Positions 35,119 through 49,063 of a stretch of 64,000 nucleotides of DNA are shown one piece after another (the first letter of the stretch is position 1; each line of letters begins with the position of its first letter). The notes beneath the pieces are model-generated. The model made no database searches. It saw only the letters and a program-made list of their open reading frames with translations, and had not been told where the DNA came from. Source of the stretch: Siphlonurus alternatus (taxonomy: Eukaryota > Arthropoda > Insecta > Ephemeroptera > Siphlonuridae); assembly GCA_949825025.1 (NCBI GenBank), contig OX463780.1:37490979-37554978 (forward strand), in the 5' to 3' direction. Both the position numbers and the translations under genes were made by a program.

Positions 35119-38100
35119 ATGAACATCTCAGCCTTAAGATTTTTAAGTATGTATAAAACCAACCTAAATAATAGTGAAACGTAAAACAAATTAAAGTGTC
35201 TAAAATATTTTTTTTTACAAATAAGAGTTGTGATAAAATTAAAATGCTATACTAAATATTACATTATATGGCACATGTATGTATAATATACTAATTTAAA
35301 TAGCTTTGTGTGTAAACTTTAAAATATTACAGTCTGTGTTTTTATTTTTAAAATTTATGTATCATGTTATAAATAAATTATACTATAATTCTTTCACACA
35401 TATAGTGTATAAGAGCACAAATATAAAGATAAGATTATAAAATTTCAACACCATATGAACAAATTACTATTTTTTAAAATAAATTCTCAGCACAAAAAAT
35501 TATTTGTAATTTACCATGATATTCATGTTAACCTTTCCACTGAACGTACCGTATTTCACATGTTGTATTCTTTATTTGAGGTAGCGTACTTGATGTATCG
35601 AAGGGTGGATTACGTATCGTGCTCTGACGCTCCACTGAGCATATTACACCCTGCTCACCCACCCTGCCACATGCCAGCCCAACTTTCTACCAGAGTGGCT
35701 AAAACCACCAAGCCGCGTTCTAGACACCATTATAGATACCTAACCTTTGAGGAACTCCATTGACAAGAAATATTTAATAAAAATTATTATAAGAAAATAG
35801 TATTTTTTAGTTCTTCATATAATGGTTATCTATACAGAAGAAACTTTGTCGACGCTTTAAACAACTTTTACGAGACATCTCGGATATCATGCCCGCAGCA
35901 TTGTACTTTTTATTTAATGTTTTTAACCCTGGTTCAATAAAATAAAACTTGAAGTAAAATCTTTTATACTTTGTTATATTATAATATTTATTACAGCAGG
36001 ACTTTGTGAAATTGTGTTATAATATTTATGATACTCATTAAAGTTCTTATAAAAAGAAATAAATTTTTATTTGATTTATTTATTTAAGTAATTTATATAA
36101 TTAAGAATTTCTATAACATAATAAGAAATAAATGTAAAATACGTTTTATTGATATATTAATTATACTGTATAAATATTTAACTTATTACTTTACCCATGA
36201 ATATTAAAATAACATACACTTTAGTGATAAATTTTGAAGGAGACCTTTCATCATACCTGAACTTTGTTATTTAGCACCTGCAGTATTATCATTATTTGCG
36301 ATGAAAATTCATAAGGGATTTGAGTAAATGTTCACACCCTCGGTCTAATAATATAACAGCTAATAATACGCCTTGCGCGTGTGAAGGGCTGTATTTTTTC
36401 AGTAAATTTAAATTCTAAAAACAAAGAAATCTAGATTTGAAAATGTCAAGTTCAACTATTTTTCTAATAATACTTTAGTTTTGTAACAAAAAAGTTAAAA
36501 AAAAAATGATACGCAATAAAAAAACACATGTAGTTATTATTCGAGTTTGTTCTCTCATTTTTATTGCTATATATGACATCTTGAGGTTGACTGTAACTAC
36601 TGAGGTATTATACCTTAACTTAAGTCATGAAATCTACAAAAATAAAAATGTTACTATCTTTTGCTATTAATAATTTAACTCTCAGAGGTTCTTGTTAGGT
36701 TAGATAATAGTGTATAAAGGTAGTAAAGTTGCGTGTTTTGAGCGCATTTCCTGATCGTCAGTTTGGGCGTGCTCGCGACACGGACCCTATGTTCCATACA
36801 CGCATGTTTCTGATCCAAGCAGGCGTGTAGTACACTTGATTTATCTTGTAAATGAATATTACTACTTGATAAAAATAACATTATATGAAACAACGTTCAT
36901 TATACACTATTTTGATTTATCTTATTGTAAATTTTAAAATATAAAAATTTGATAATTTTTTAAATTAAAAAATTAATGTAAACAGCTTCTATTATTATTT
37001 TTCATTCTTTTTGTAATAGATTAATATGTTTTTGACATGATACCATTAGTAAATGAGGTGTTTTTACCTCATTATAGAAGTGTTAAAAATTTTACTTCAC
37101 TAATGAAAATATATATTTAGCTTTATACTGATATTCCATTCAAAATATAAAGTTATATAATTCATGTCAAACGTAACCATAAATAGAATATTTTTCAAAA
37201 TATAATATTCAATTCAAGTATGTTCTTATAATGTGTATTTCTGGAAGCACTTTTTGAGTTTCATATATCATTAAAACTTAAGCACTGTCAATGTTTCAAC
37301 ATTTGACATATTGATCAATTTTCAAAAGTTATAAAGTGTGTTTCCGTAAATATATAACCTCTTGACTTTCCAGACTTGTTCTGCAATACATTTTCCAATA
37401 TTCTGATACTTTATTCCTTAGAGAGGAACCATAAATACTGATGCGCTTACAGTTTCTGTTTTTAAACAACTTTTGAGATAAACGTAAGGTTTCAAATATA
37501 TTATGTCATAACGTATATACTGTAACATACTATACAGCAACTTACGAGTTTAAAGTAATTTGCGTTGGTAAACGCCTGAAAGATATGCAATTCCGCACAA
37601 CATGGAAGCTCAAACAGTTGCATAATGAGCAAAACTTGCAGGCGTCAAAATGGCGCCATTAAAAACTGAGTATTCAATGTAATGTAATTAAATCATTCAT
37701 GTGTTAATGAACATAACGTCAAAACGTGGGAAAGTATGAACTGCATATTATTTTTACTAGTAAATCGTCATAAGACCCTGAAATCTTAAATGATCTTTGT
37801 TTGGTTGTACCTTTTTCTGAATATTGAATTAAATCTAAATACGAACCACGAATAGAATTATGAACTTAAAGATAAGTGTGAATAATATATGATAAATCTT
37901 CGGTCGTAAAAAACACAAAATATAACTGATTTTTATACTTAATTAATTACTTGATTTAATAAGCACTCCATGCAACATGACATGCACAAATTCACGTCTA
38001 AATTCTTTTCCTCCGTTTTACTTACAATCACATGCACTTTTACAGAGTTAATGCGCAGTAAATGCAGCCATCTCAGCCTGTATTTCAAGCGGAGTGCACG

Positions 38101-38345
38101 CTACACTTTCATGCTCTTGATTATCATGATTGATTAAAGAATGGCAACCTTGATCTTTATTATGATTATACATAAACCTACATATGTTAAGATTCTTTCA
38201 TAAATATTTCATTGCTGCAATCAAATCATTCAGAGAATGAAAAATATTTTAATGAAATCGTAAAATATTTTTAATATTTGTAAAAAAAATTGCATTAAAA
38301 TCAATGCAACCAACATGAATCTAACGTCGTGACCTTGTGTTTCAG
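35119..38345. other. AT-rich non-coding stretch before the first visible exon
   Basis: No exon is recognised. The 102-codon frame at 35455-35763 ends in a more GC-balanced part (35630-35760), but I recognise no motif. The 3' end, CTTGTGTTTCAG at 38334-38345, is a good splice acceptor, so at least the last part of this stretch is intron of the Ig-domain gene. Confidence 0.5.
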
Positions 38346-38478
38346 TTCCGGTCATCTCCGTGCAGGGTGTCCTCCATAAGAAGGGTCTGCTGCCGTGTGA
38401 CATCTCCACCCCCGATCGCTCGGACAGCGTGTACATGGTGCTCTGGTTCAAAGAAGCGGACGGAGAACCACTCTACAG
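38346..38478 (+). CDS. Sidestep-family Ig-domain protein, exon (first half of V-type Ig domain)
   Basis: An internal coding exon of 133 bp between a CTTGTGTTTCAG acceptor and a GTAAAG donor. It enters with two bases that finish a codon (TT), has 43 full codons, and leaves with AG. The translation contains [20 protein letters not shown] then [11 protein letters not shown]. The Cys in LLPC and the Trp in VLWFK (residues 17 and 33 of the exon) are the B- and C-strand hallmarks of an Ig V domain. The whole block resembles the N-terminal Ig domain of arthropod Sidestep proteins, single-pass neuronal surface proteins that bind Beat-family partners in axon guidance. Codons are GC-richer than the flanking DNA. 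Signal peptide, other Ig domains, membrane segment and tail are not visible. The paralogue within the family cannot be assigned. Confidence 0.9.
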
Positions 38479-41400
38479 GTAAAGACACCCACAGTGACAT
38501 ATACGTGATGTCACTAATAAATATCTTTAAAATGTATCTAAATATATTTTATTTAAATGCATCGTTAATTGCAAGCATATAATATATTTTTATTTATGTA
38601 AAGAGTTGGATATTTTCTCCTTGCTTTTCAGTACACTGCGAATTGTGAATCGTATAATAGTACATACATGCATGATTAGAAATTAATAAAATCGTTGTAG
38701 GTTATATTATACTGTATAATAGTAATTTTTATCGATTTTTTTAATGAAATTTTTATTAAATTAATAAAAAAATAATAATTAAATTAATAAACCATATCAT
38801 CAAAATATTATTAAAATATATAATTTTAATTCATACTGCCATTCATTTAACCTCGTATTTTTAAGACCCTTTTAGCCTCATTTTTTACCATATAGAAGTA
38901 AAATTCTATTCAAACTAAACAATTAAATTTGTGAACAAAAAGTGAGTCATATATGCATATGGCTCGTTAGTTGCATCTGTGCACTCTGTTCCTTCTGTAT
39001 ATGCTGCATGTTTCTCTCGCGGTAAATGAGGCGCAATGCAGCAGACCAGCTGGAGGCAAGTAAAAAATTAATTTCCACCTCGGATTGATATAAAAATTAA
39101 TAAATAAAGCCATTAAATTTCATAGCTTTTATAATAGCAATAAAAACACTATTCTCTAATAAACAATAAATTTTAATTGGCATATAAATTTTACTCAATA
39201 GTAAATTAGATATCAAAATTTTCTGATAAAATAATTAAAAAATAATGTATTGTAGAAAATAGCTTAATAATCAATAGATATAAAAGAATAATAAAAAGGA
39301 ACAAATAATATATTTTTTTTTTCGTTAAATGAATTAAAACATGCCTCGAAGGTAGATAGAATATTTGCCATGACTTTATAAATTGACTAACTCCAACGAA
39401 CGTTAATTTAAATTGATTTAAACAAATAAGCTTGAGAAGAAAAACAAAATTAAAGTTATTTCAGTTAAAGTAATTTTAACAATTGATACTGCTACTTTCT
39501 TAAAAAAAAATTAAAATCGTAAATGCTCTTTTTTTTAATCGCCAAACATGCCCGCCAATGGATGTCACACAGCAAGTGCGCATTATTCGCTTCGTGTGCT
39601 TGATAAAAATCAACATGCGAATCCGCCTTAAGGGTACAAATTATTCGAATTAATATGTAATAATGTAAATTGAATGTATAATTATTTTTTCTCTTATTGT
39701 ATTGTCTCATGTGATTTTATATAATTTCATCATTAAATTTGTATTAAATATATATATAATTATAAAATTATATTGTATTTGAAATTAATTTTAATTTTTA
39801 CTAATTTTTTTAAACAAATTGCACACCAAATTTAGACATTTTTTAATATTTTATAAATAAAATAATCTGAACATTTATATGCGATCGATACTTTATCTCC
39901 ATATGCAAAATACAGTAGAGTGCATGTTTCACACAAATATGGCACAGAGTAGAGCCACATAATATCACAATAGAAATTTGTTTACATCCAGGTGTATAAA
40001 ATCAAAATATCATGTTATATACGATTTTTCGTTGATATGAATACTCAATTTTAGATTTATTTGAGGTTTTGTTGTTTAAATTATTGCCATTTCTATGCAA
40101 TACCAAGTAAACCGATATCAGCAAATATTTAGTGGCTATAATGCAAACCAAGAAATATAAACTGTGGAGGTTAGTCAATTTTAAAGCATTTTTGCAAACT
40201 GAAAACAAAGCTGTAATACAATCTTACATTATTCATATTATTCAAAATCATGCAGTAAAAGTAAAAATATTTACTTAAAATGTAAATAAAAATAAAATAT
40301 TGCATTGTATAATATATTATATAATCTTATATAAAATGAATTTTCTATTATAAATATTAAAGCTATGTTATATTTAATTTGCAATTCAGTCATAAGAAAA
40401 AAAAAAACATTTATAATATGTGTAAAGAAATAAATAAAATTAAATTCCTTCAACAACATTTAAAAATATTAGTGTGCCTGTATTTTTTATTATTCATGTA
40501 TTATATTTATTTTTTGGCTCTAATATCACAAGAAAGATGTTGAATTTTGAATATACTCGTATCTCGCGTATAATAAGGTAGTTTTCAATGTTTAGATGGC
40601 ATATACTGCCAATATAGGTGCCTCCCGGCTATACTAGTATTAGGAGAGGGCAAGTGGGTGCTTTCTATTCACTTTATTTCCCCCCTTCTCTTTCTCCTAT
40701 TTATATACAAGTACAAAATATTTTTTTTATATATTTATAAAGTTGGCTAAGTTCCAAGTTTTATATAGTGTGAATGGAGTTTTTGACTGCAGTACACAGG
40801 TATAATGGCATAACCTAAAGAACAAGCCTTTGAAAGAAAACAGGGGAAAGGAGAAGTTAGTGGTTCTTTACTATACAAAATCATGCCAGCTTATCTAAAA
40901 ACATTTTTTTTTATAAAACATATCCAAACAAAAAATCTTTAACCTAACTATTTTTTAATAATATTATATTTTATCTTTAAGTAATAATATTAGGTAGATG
41001 TTGCATATAGTATATAAATTTGTTATTATTAAATTTTATATAAAATACATTAATTACTATATTATAAAGTTTGTTAAATATTAAAGAAAAGTTTATAACG
41101 TGTGACTTGTTGAGTGCTCACTAATGTTATAATATTTTATATAAACTTAACTAAGAAAAAGGAAACTCAATTGTAGCTCTATTTTCCACAACGATGGACT
41201 TATATGTCGAAGAAAATTAAAAGGGGAAAAAAATAATACATAATTATGTATAAAAGATGTAATAGTCTTTTTTTTTATTATGAAACTTGATGATGTTTTA
41301 ATTCATCGACCTTAAGTTAAGTGCTTTTTGGACTCGTCAGTTCTTTTTATCTTTTTTATTTTAAACATTTTAATTAAGAACTTCATACTTTTACTCTTAA

Positions 41401-42092
41401 ATATAAAAATATGTCTTCTTCTAAGGGGAATTGCTCATAGTTCGTTGCAAATGTTCTTTTTCCGTTGAGAGTTGTTAGCGAATTGTATGAATTATTCCAC
41501 GTTTTTATTCTGTAAGACTTATTTTTTCCCCTTAGTAAAATAAAGATAAGAAGATTGGGAGTATAAAGAAAAAAAAAAGTGTATCATCTTGACATTTTTT
41601 TTTAATTTATGCGTATTTCTAATATAAAAATTTTCAAGTAAGAATAAAAGTGAAGAAACACACACATGTATATATAGTTACAAAGAATGCTTTCGTTTTC
41701 TTACAATTTTTTTAATAAAGACTCAGAATACATCTCAAGGGGAATATACATCTTAAGTAAAAAACCACTGACTTGACAAATTGCTACGTTTTATTTTTTT
41801 AAAATGAAACAAAAATAAAACTCAGAGTATCATCATGTGTAGCGGAGAAACTAGTACTTACAATTTCAGAAGCAAGTAAAACCTAATACGACTTTTATCT
41901 GTTGGTTTACGAGTATTATACTCTCTTTTTTTTTTCATCTAATAACTCAATGAATTCATGAGCATCTACTAGTATAAGATCACATTCACATTTGCCCAGC
42001 TTATTTATTCAGTCATTCAGAGATTGTGAATAAATTTGGAGAGATGATTAAAATTGGTGAATTTTCATTACATCTACAATTACTTTAATTAA
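38479..42092. other. Intronic AT-rich stretch, no feature recognised
   Basis: The sequence is very AT-rich and the open frames are short and low-complexity. A somewhat GC-richer spot at 39540-39630 has no recognisable content. Confidence 0.5.
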
Positions 42093-42511
42093 AGGGGTAC
42101 CAAAGTGAATACTTTTTTTACATATTCGGGCAGCTAAGAATTATTCTGATATCCCTTTGGTTCAATATTTTCGTACGATGCCTAGTTATTTTAAAATTAA
42201 TTATTCAGTTTGAAAAGTGAGTTCAAAAACCGTTGGTTGATTCAAGTCGGTGCGCGCCCGCAGCAGCCGCTGATACGACGAGAATTTCCCGCGAATCACG
42301 GAAACCTCCTCCCGCCCCTTTCTTGTCGTATCACCGGCCGCTGCGGGAGCGCATCGGCTTGAATCAATCAACGGCCATAGAACTCACTTTTCAAACTAAA
42401 TAATTAATTGTAAAATAACTAGGCATTGTACGAAAATATTGAGCCACAGGGATGTTGGAATAATTCTTTGCTGCCCGAATATGTAAAAAAAGTATTCACT
42501 TTGGTACCCCT
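42093..42511. mobile_element. Palindromic MITE with TTAA target duplication (419 bp)
   Basis: The ends AGGGGTACCAAAGTGAATAC and GTATTCACTTTGGTACCCCT are perfect complements. TTAA flanks both sides (42089-42092, 42512-42515). The arms pair over about 190 bases each, through CATATTCGGGCAGC, TACGAAAATATTG and AAGTGAG blocks, to a CpG-rich centre near 42250-42350 (GCAGCAGCCGC against GCGGCCGG). There is no reading frame. It is a TTAA-class element but shares no end sequence with the one at 31944-32328. Confidence 0.85.
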
Positions 42512-42574
42512 TTAACCCTTCCTCCGGACAATGCTGAGGTAGAATCTAGAAACTTTTGGCTGTGGATGTACACC

Positions 42575-42734
42575 TCGGGACAGGTTGAATGATATTTCTA
42601 CTTCATTTGCTTCAAGACATTTTGGATGAGATAAGGACATTCACTCTAGTAAGTCTAATAACACCACTGCACCTCCATAGCTTGCGTTGCAACGCCTACA
42701 AACAGAACAGAAGTAACATTCGTTCTGTCCCGAC
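42575..42734. mobile_element. Short palindromic element, about 160 bp
   Basis: The left end CTCGGGACAGGTTGAATGAT and the right end ATTCGTTCTGTCCCGA are imperfect complements, and pairing continues inward less well. The right half shares an ordered set of short blocks with 8591-8655, so both probably belong to one family. The target duplication was not resolved. Confidence 0.55.
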
Positions 42735-42893
42735 TCTTGTCTGACAGAAATATTATGTTTTTTTAATGCTTTAAATAAAAATATATATTTTTTTTAAATG
42801 AACTTACAATACCTGTATTATATATATATATTCATGTTTCGGTTATGTAATCGTTGCTAAATATATACTAATTTGAATTTCAATTTTTTAATA

Positions 42894-43018
42894 GATGTGT
42901 TCGTAAACCCTGCTCGGTATACACTTTCTGCTTTACACCCAATCGACCTTATGTGCAAGGACGTAATAAGATCGATTGGGTGTAAAAAATGTACACCGAG
43001 CAGGGCTTACGAACTCAT
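42894..43018. mobile_element. Short hairpin MITE, copy 2 of 2
   Basis: About 125 bp. The left arm TTCGTAAACCCTGCTCGGTA pairs with TACACCGAGCAGGGCTTACGAA on the right, and the inner arms ACACCCAATCGACCTTAT and ATAAGATCGATTGGGTGT pair with few mismatches. The loop is short, so the transcript would form a long hairpin. The layout matches 30278-30385. Confidence 0.8.
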
Positions 43019-46000
43019 CATTGTACTAAAGATAATTTAAAATATTTCACTTTTCATTCACATAATTATAATTAAATATTTTTGCAACAATAAAACGTAG
43101 CATTTATTTTATAAATAATTAAAAATACATAAATTAATATTAAAACTTAAGATTGTTAAAAATCTTAGGCGTTCTGAAGGAAACGTTTTTTTACTGAAAG
43201 CAATTGCATTTTACAATCTACATGCTGCTTTAGGGTATTAAAACAGGGGGGTCTCATCAAATTTGATCGTTCCTTTCCAGCTTTAATTTGATAAGAGAAT
43301 TGGAAATTTTTATTCTACTTGGTGATTCGAGATAGGCTGCTGCTGTGCATAAGGCAATTTATTACAACTTACAACACTAATTTTTTATTGGATTTAAAAC
43401 TTGGAAAACTGAACAGCGAGAAGGAGTTGCAAACTTAAAATTGTAAAATTCTTTCTAATTTAGCTAATTCAAAGATATAGATGTTAAAAAATTTGTTAAA
43501 TAAAACAAACAGAAAAGAAAATATATTTTATAAAATTCACAGGTTTTTTTACATAATAATAATAATTAAATATTTATGAAAGAATTAAATAAAAACAAAA
43601 CAAAATTTAAATATATTAAAAAAATAATATCAGCAGATTTAAATATTATTTTTTTTACTATAAATATTAATATTATATGATATTATTTTATTACAACATT
43701 GATGTAACATATATCACATGCTGTATATAATACAAGTATTATTAGTTGAGAACAGGTTGTCATTGTAATGTAAAATTTTCATATTTTGTTTTTATAAATC
43801 ACCACGTTTTCAATATATATCATCGATCTAAATGCAGAATATAAAGCTCATGAATTCTAAATATAATATCCACGCAGCAGCAGCAGCAGCAGCAAACGCA
43901 AAAATGGCCATGGGGTATGAATTCATTGCTGTGGAATATTAATAGCAAAACTCCCTTGATACAGGCCTGCAAAAAAAATCACTGTAGTATAAAAAAGAAA
44001 AAAAGAAGGGTATATTATCAATTGAACAACGTTTGATTGCGTTTATAAAAAAAAAAAAAAATTCTCCACTCCATATATGAATTGAATCGAATTCACAAGT
44101 GGAGGCAAGCACTTCAATTTAGAAATTGCCGAGAGCAATTATAGTGAAATGCTAGTGCTGTCAATGAAGGCTGTTAGTAATGCAGTTTTTTTTTTTTTTT
44201 TTTACTATAGCATTTACTATTATATAATGTTATATATATACTGTAACTACAGTGAAAAAATAACAATTAGTCACAAAATCATTATTGATTAAATTGTTTT
44301 TAACTAGGTTACATTATAAAAGAAAATAACAAACAAAATGTTCATTTTATAAATTATATATTGTTAATCAGACTAATTGTTTTTAAATGAAATTGTACTT
44401 CCATGTACATTATTATGTATTTAAAAGTCCAGTTTTTTTTTTTCAAATCACACACGTAAGTCTATTTTTGTATTTAATGAAAAAGCTATTCAATGTTTAC
44501 TTACTGTTTTGAATCTATCAATGTGAATTTATTCTCATTTGAAATTTTGAGTGGTGATTTAATGACAATTTTAATACATCCAGGCATTTTTGTGGAAAGT
44601 TTTACTATTAAATTATAATGAAATAATTCAGGTTTTCACGGTGCGATTTATGTTCATTGCTAGGCAGATCTCTTTCGGGAACTCCGTGTATTATATTATA
44701 GTTTTATCAAACTTTCGAAACCGTTAATTTTTAATTAATTTCTTTTAATCATGTATTCAAACATTTAACACTATAATATAAATATTATTAATTAACAAGG
44801 AAACAAAATTAATAAAATTTGCCACATTTTGAATTTTCTATCCAATACCGGCTCCGTTAAAGTTTGAAAATTGTGAAGTTAATATGCTAAATTCTTGTTT
44901 TGCCTTAAAACTAATTATCTATAACAAATATATATTATCAACAATTAAAATTTAAGCATACATATAATTTTATTATTAGTAATAAAAAACTTTATTTTTA
45001 TTACATAATGGCAATGTTCATATTTTAAAAATAAAAGAAGGTAATATTTGTAGAGTTGAAAAATTGACGTTTTTACGGTCACACTAAGAAAGTGAGGTCA
45101 CAAAGGGGGGTAGATCGATTTTGATGATTGCCTCGTGGAGCACGTCACTTGCCCTCCTCGTCTCATGACTGCACGAATGTTAGCAGCACCACGAGTAGTG
45201 ACGAGCGCTAATGTTGCCATCCAACAGGCAAATCAAACTGTTTTATTACCACCATCAATCATGACAAATAATGTCTATAATGTTATCGATTTTTTTTTTT
45301 ATCTATTCTTTTTATTCTTTAGGTTCAAGTCAAATCAAAAGTATACTTTTTTATTACTATTTCAATAGCAATTTCCTATAGAACTTTATTGCTTACAAAA
45401 ATACTTATTTTAATTTTATTTGCATTTTTTAAGAGAGGTTAAAAATATATTTAAAAATGTAACTCAATTTTTTTATAATATTTAATGCTGTATATTTTTT
45501 AAAGTTTTTAAAATTATAATTTTATTTTTTATTGATTTAGTGTTCAGGAATTTCATTCATTTATTAAATTTAACTGTGACTGAAAAAAAAACTATGAAGC
45601 AAAACTCTCATAATTATATGATATGTATTTCTTACAAAACATGACATTAATAATTGTAACTGCCTAGACTTACAATTGGATACAATTTCCATTACCTAGT
45701 TCCTGATATTGCAGTTATATATATACAGAAGGTCTTTTTGGGGGGGGGGAGGAGACTCGAGAAACACTCCGTCCAGCACATAATAATAAATAACTTCAGT
45801 GTATCCCAAGGTGTACCTTTAGGCATCTCATGGAAATGTGTCAAATAAATATACAATCATAGTTATTAAATGTTATTATTTTTTTTTACACATTTCATTT
45901 ACCAAATTCAATAACAAATTTCTTTATCATGCAGTACATAAAACTTAACTGGTTGCTATTTTCATTGTCTTTTAAATTAACCAGAATGCTAGTCACATAT

Positions 46001-46770
46001 TAAACAAGAATGCATGAAGCTCTCAGATTTTCACTTTTTGTTAGAAATCTGGCAAAATATGCATGGAGGTCCATAATAACAGCTGCAGCTAATATTTTAT
46101 TTTTATTTTCTTATTTATATATTTTTCGTATTGTATAACTTTTTTATAAACCTCTGAATGCCATTACAAATGTTGTAAGGATTCTCTAATACTGTGTTGT
46201 TTGGAAATTTTATATTTCTGGTACAAGAATACATTTTATATAAAAAAATATATAACAATGAATGAAAATAACAATTGATTCTAATTTGGACTGAAAACAA
46301 ACATTATGTTACATATTCGCCTCTTTATAAAAAATGTAGTAATTAAAATATGTTCCACCACAATACGCTTGCAGACGACATCGCTTGTTACTTTGGTAAC
46401 ATTTAGATGTTTTCTATAAAAATATTCAATTACTGTTCACAAATTTGCGAGTCTTGAATTCTTTTCAATTATAACTGCTTAATTTTTTGTCCTTTTACCA
46501 TAGAATTTTTAGCTAAAAAGAAAAAAATATATATATACAAATCGAGAGAAACATTGTAATTATTTAAGTTACATAACTGAAAGTCAACAGCCATCAAATT
46601 CAAGTATAATTAAAATAAACAACAGCGCTAAGGCTGCAAACTAATATTTTATATCCTAGATAACCATTTCACTGTGCTACTGACTGGTGCATGCAAATTA
46701 AATGCATTAAACAATATTTTTGGTATTGAAAAAAACATAAAATCCAAATGTTTCTTATGGTCTCTGTAAT
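43019..46770. other. Intronic AT-rich stretch
   Basis: It contains a (CAG)n tract annotated separately, long T runs near 44190-44203 and 44431-44443, and a slightly GC-richer patch at 45060-45240 within a 77-codon frame of no recognisable family. Nothing else is seen. Confidence 0.5.
43874..43894 (+). repeat. (GCA)7 trinucleotide repeat
   Basis: A pure GCA/CAG tract of 21 bases in the intron, with no open frame of note around it. It is the only trinucleotide array noticed in the window. Confidence 0.9.
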
Positions 46771-47159
46771 AGACAATAATGGTTGCATTTTTTTTATTTC
46801 ATAATTAGAAAATATACATTAAATTATGCTTTTCTGAATTTTTTCAAATTTTTTGGTGTGCGGGAACTAATTTTAAAAAAATATTTAAAATATCTGAATC
46901 TGGGGTGGTACACCTTATGGGACAACCGTGACGTCATCGACAGCCAATCACAGCAGCCGTGACATCATCAACAGCCAATCACAGCACGACAAATGACGTC
47001 ACGGTTGTCCCATCAGGTGTACCACCCAAATTCAGGTATTTTAAATATTTTTTTTTTAAATTAGTTCCCGCACTCCAAAAAGTCCGAAAAAATTCAGAAA
47101 AGCATAATTTTAGGTATATTTTTGAATTATGAAATAAAAAAAGGCAACCATTATTGTCT
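46771..47159. mobile_element. Hairpin MITE, copy E (diverged subfamily)
   Basis: A 389 bp palindrome with ends AGACAATAATGGTTGC and GCAACCATTATTGTCT, flanked by AT on both sides (46769-46770, 47160-47161). The inner order, TTTTTTATTTCATAATT, AATTATGCTTTTCTGAATTT and GGGAACTAATTTTAAA, parallels the other copies. The centre has two tandem 30 bp units with AGCCAATCACAGCA, giving two CCAAT motifs, and two TGACGTCA palindromes (46929-46936, 46994-47001). Confidence 0.8.
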
Positions 47160-47161
47160 AT

Positions 47162-48959
47162 TTTAAGTTTAAAGATATAATTTTTTTTCAATATTTTATT
47201 CATTTCTAATAACTGTCGTAATTAAACATTTCATTAATAAATTAAACACCATGATTTTTAGTTACAGTGAAAAAAAAAAAAAAAAAGACAGCCAGCTGCA
47301 CTTAAGTGATCATAAATAGACAAAATAATGAATAATAAGCCATTCTTATTAAATACACAAAGTATGATATTAACGTGGACCATAAAAGTTTTTCAGTGTA
47401 CAAAGATCTGTCATCACTATATTACTTATCTTGTGGTGAATAATCTTTTGTGAAGCGCATAAATCAGAAGAGAATAAATTTAATCATCGCATTATATCAC
47501 TCTACTTTTAGAAGGAAATAAAAAAAAAGGCTAGAGGGATTGTGCTTAAAAATGCAGATATATACGTTCCTCCCCAATAACGCAGTAAAAATACTGTCAG
47601 CAGTCCCAACCCTATAGAAGATTAGAATGGTGAATTATTTCCAAGGATTAAAATATTAAAATTTATTTATTATTGTATTAAATGTTATTATTTTAATTTA
47701 TTATTTATTATTAAAAAATATATCATTCAAGATAACATTAACAATATGTATATGATAGAATTTTGTACAAAAATTGTATCATCATGAATTTCTATATTAA
47801 TAATTAGACAGAATTCTAGTTTGAAATTAAAAACTACGCTGATATATATATTATGTACAATATAGTAAGTAAAAACAATGTTTCAGCATGTTAAAAATTT
47901 ATTGCAGTACTGGCGTGAGTTTTGTGTGATTATTATAAAATAAACTAGTTTTTCTGCAACATTGTTCTATCTAGTTCATAAAAATAATTATTTCAGTGAA
48001 AGTAAAATTTAAATTGTAGAGTATTTTTTAAATGTATATCATTGCACGTATGGTATATGTATTTAAATTATATTTATCATATTTCTAACATTTTTTATGA
48101 AATAAAACTCCCAGTTATTTAAAGATATATAAACGTAACCTAATATACTGTATATAATAATATAAATATACATATATACACAAAAGAAAAAATTTAGGCC
48201 ATGAAGGAATGCCTTAGGGGGGTCTCAAAATGAACTATGCACGTATAACATAAAGTTACAAACGACATTTGCGTAGGTTTATATCAAGTCTTCTGTAATC
48301 GATAACCCCCTGGGGTTAAATTTCTATTGAAAAATTTATTAAAGAATCTATATGATAAGGTTATTATGCTGTAGAGCATGGTATATAAACTGCATGGGAG
48401 GTCACGCAAGGTAGCAGCTCATGAGTCACGACATTGCTAATTGCTGATCCACTCACGCCTAAAGAATGCATAGTCTGCAATCCGCATTGCATTGCGAAAC
48501 AAAACATTATTTCATTAATCATAATTTAAGTGGTCGCGCGCATATATGAATATTATTTACATATAATAAACATTAAATATATAATTTAATTAATTAAGAA
48601 ATGATACCTTTCATATTTCTTGTATCTTAGATTGTTTAAATAATTATTAAAAAAATAATAATAATAATATATTTTAAAATCCTGTACGCATATTACTTAT
48701 TAAATTCTGTCCAAAGCATCTGTCTGTCACAAAATACATGTTTATTGTAACTTTATTTAACAGATTTTATTTTGCCTTTTTTATTACCAAAAGAAAAAAA
48801 AAAAGTAAAAAATACGTTTTATAATATGAAATTATGTACATGTTAAATGAAAATTCAACGAATATTTTCATGTGTATAAAAATATTACTTTTCACTTAAA
48901 TACTATATTTTTAATACTAAAGCTTTCATACAAAATATATTGCATTCCAAATTGTAAGA
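47162..48959. other. Intronic AT-rich stretch, no feature recognised
   Basis: AT-rich sequence with A tracts. A small GC-richer spot at 48395-48500 has no recognisable content. Confidence 0.5.
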
Positions 48960-48964
48960 AATAT

Positions 48965-49058
<94 letters not shown>
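48960..49058. repeat. (AT)n microsatellite, about 99 bp
   Basis: A TA/AT run with one phase slip (ATAATATA) near 48974. The Tyr-Ile frame through it is an artefact. Confidence 0.98.

Positions 49059-49063
<5 letters not shown>

Noticed and set aside
35455..35763. 102-codon open frame before the Ig exon
   Set aside because: The first half is AT-rich low complexity and the second half has no recognisable motif. It has no donor that would feed the Ig exon in phase that I can identify.
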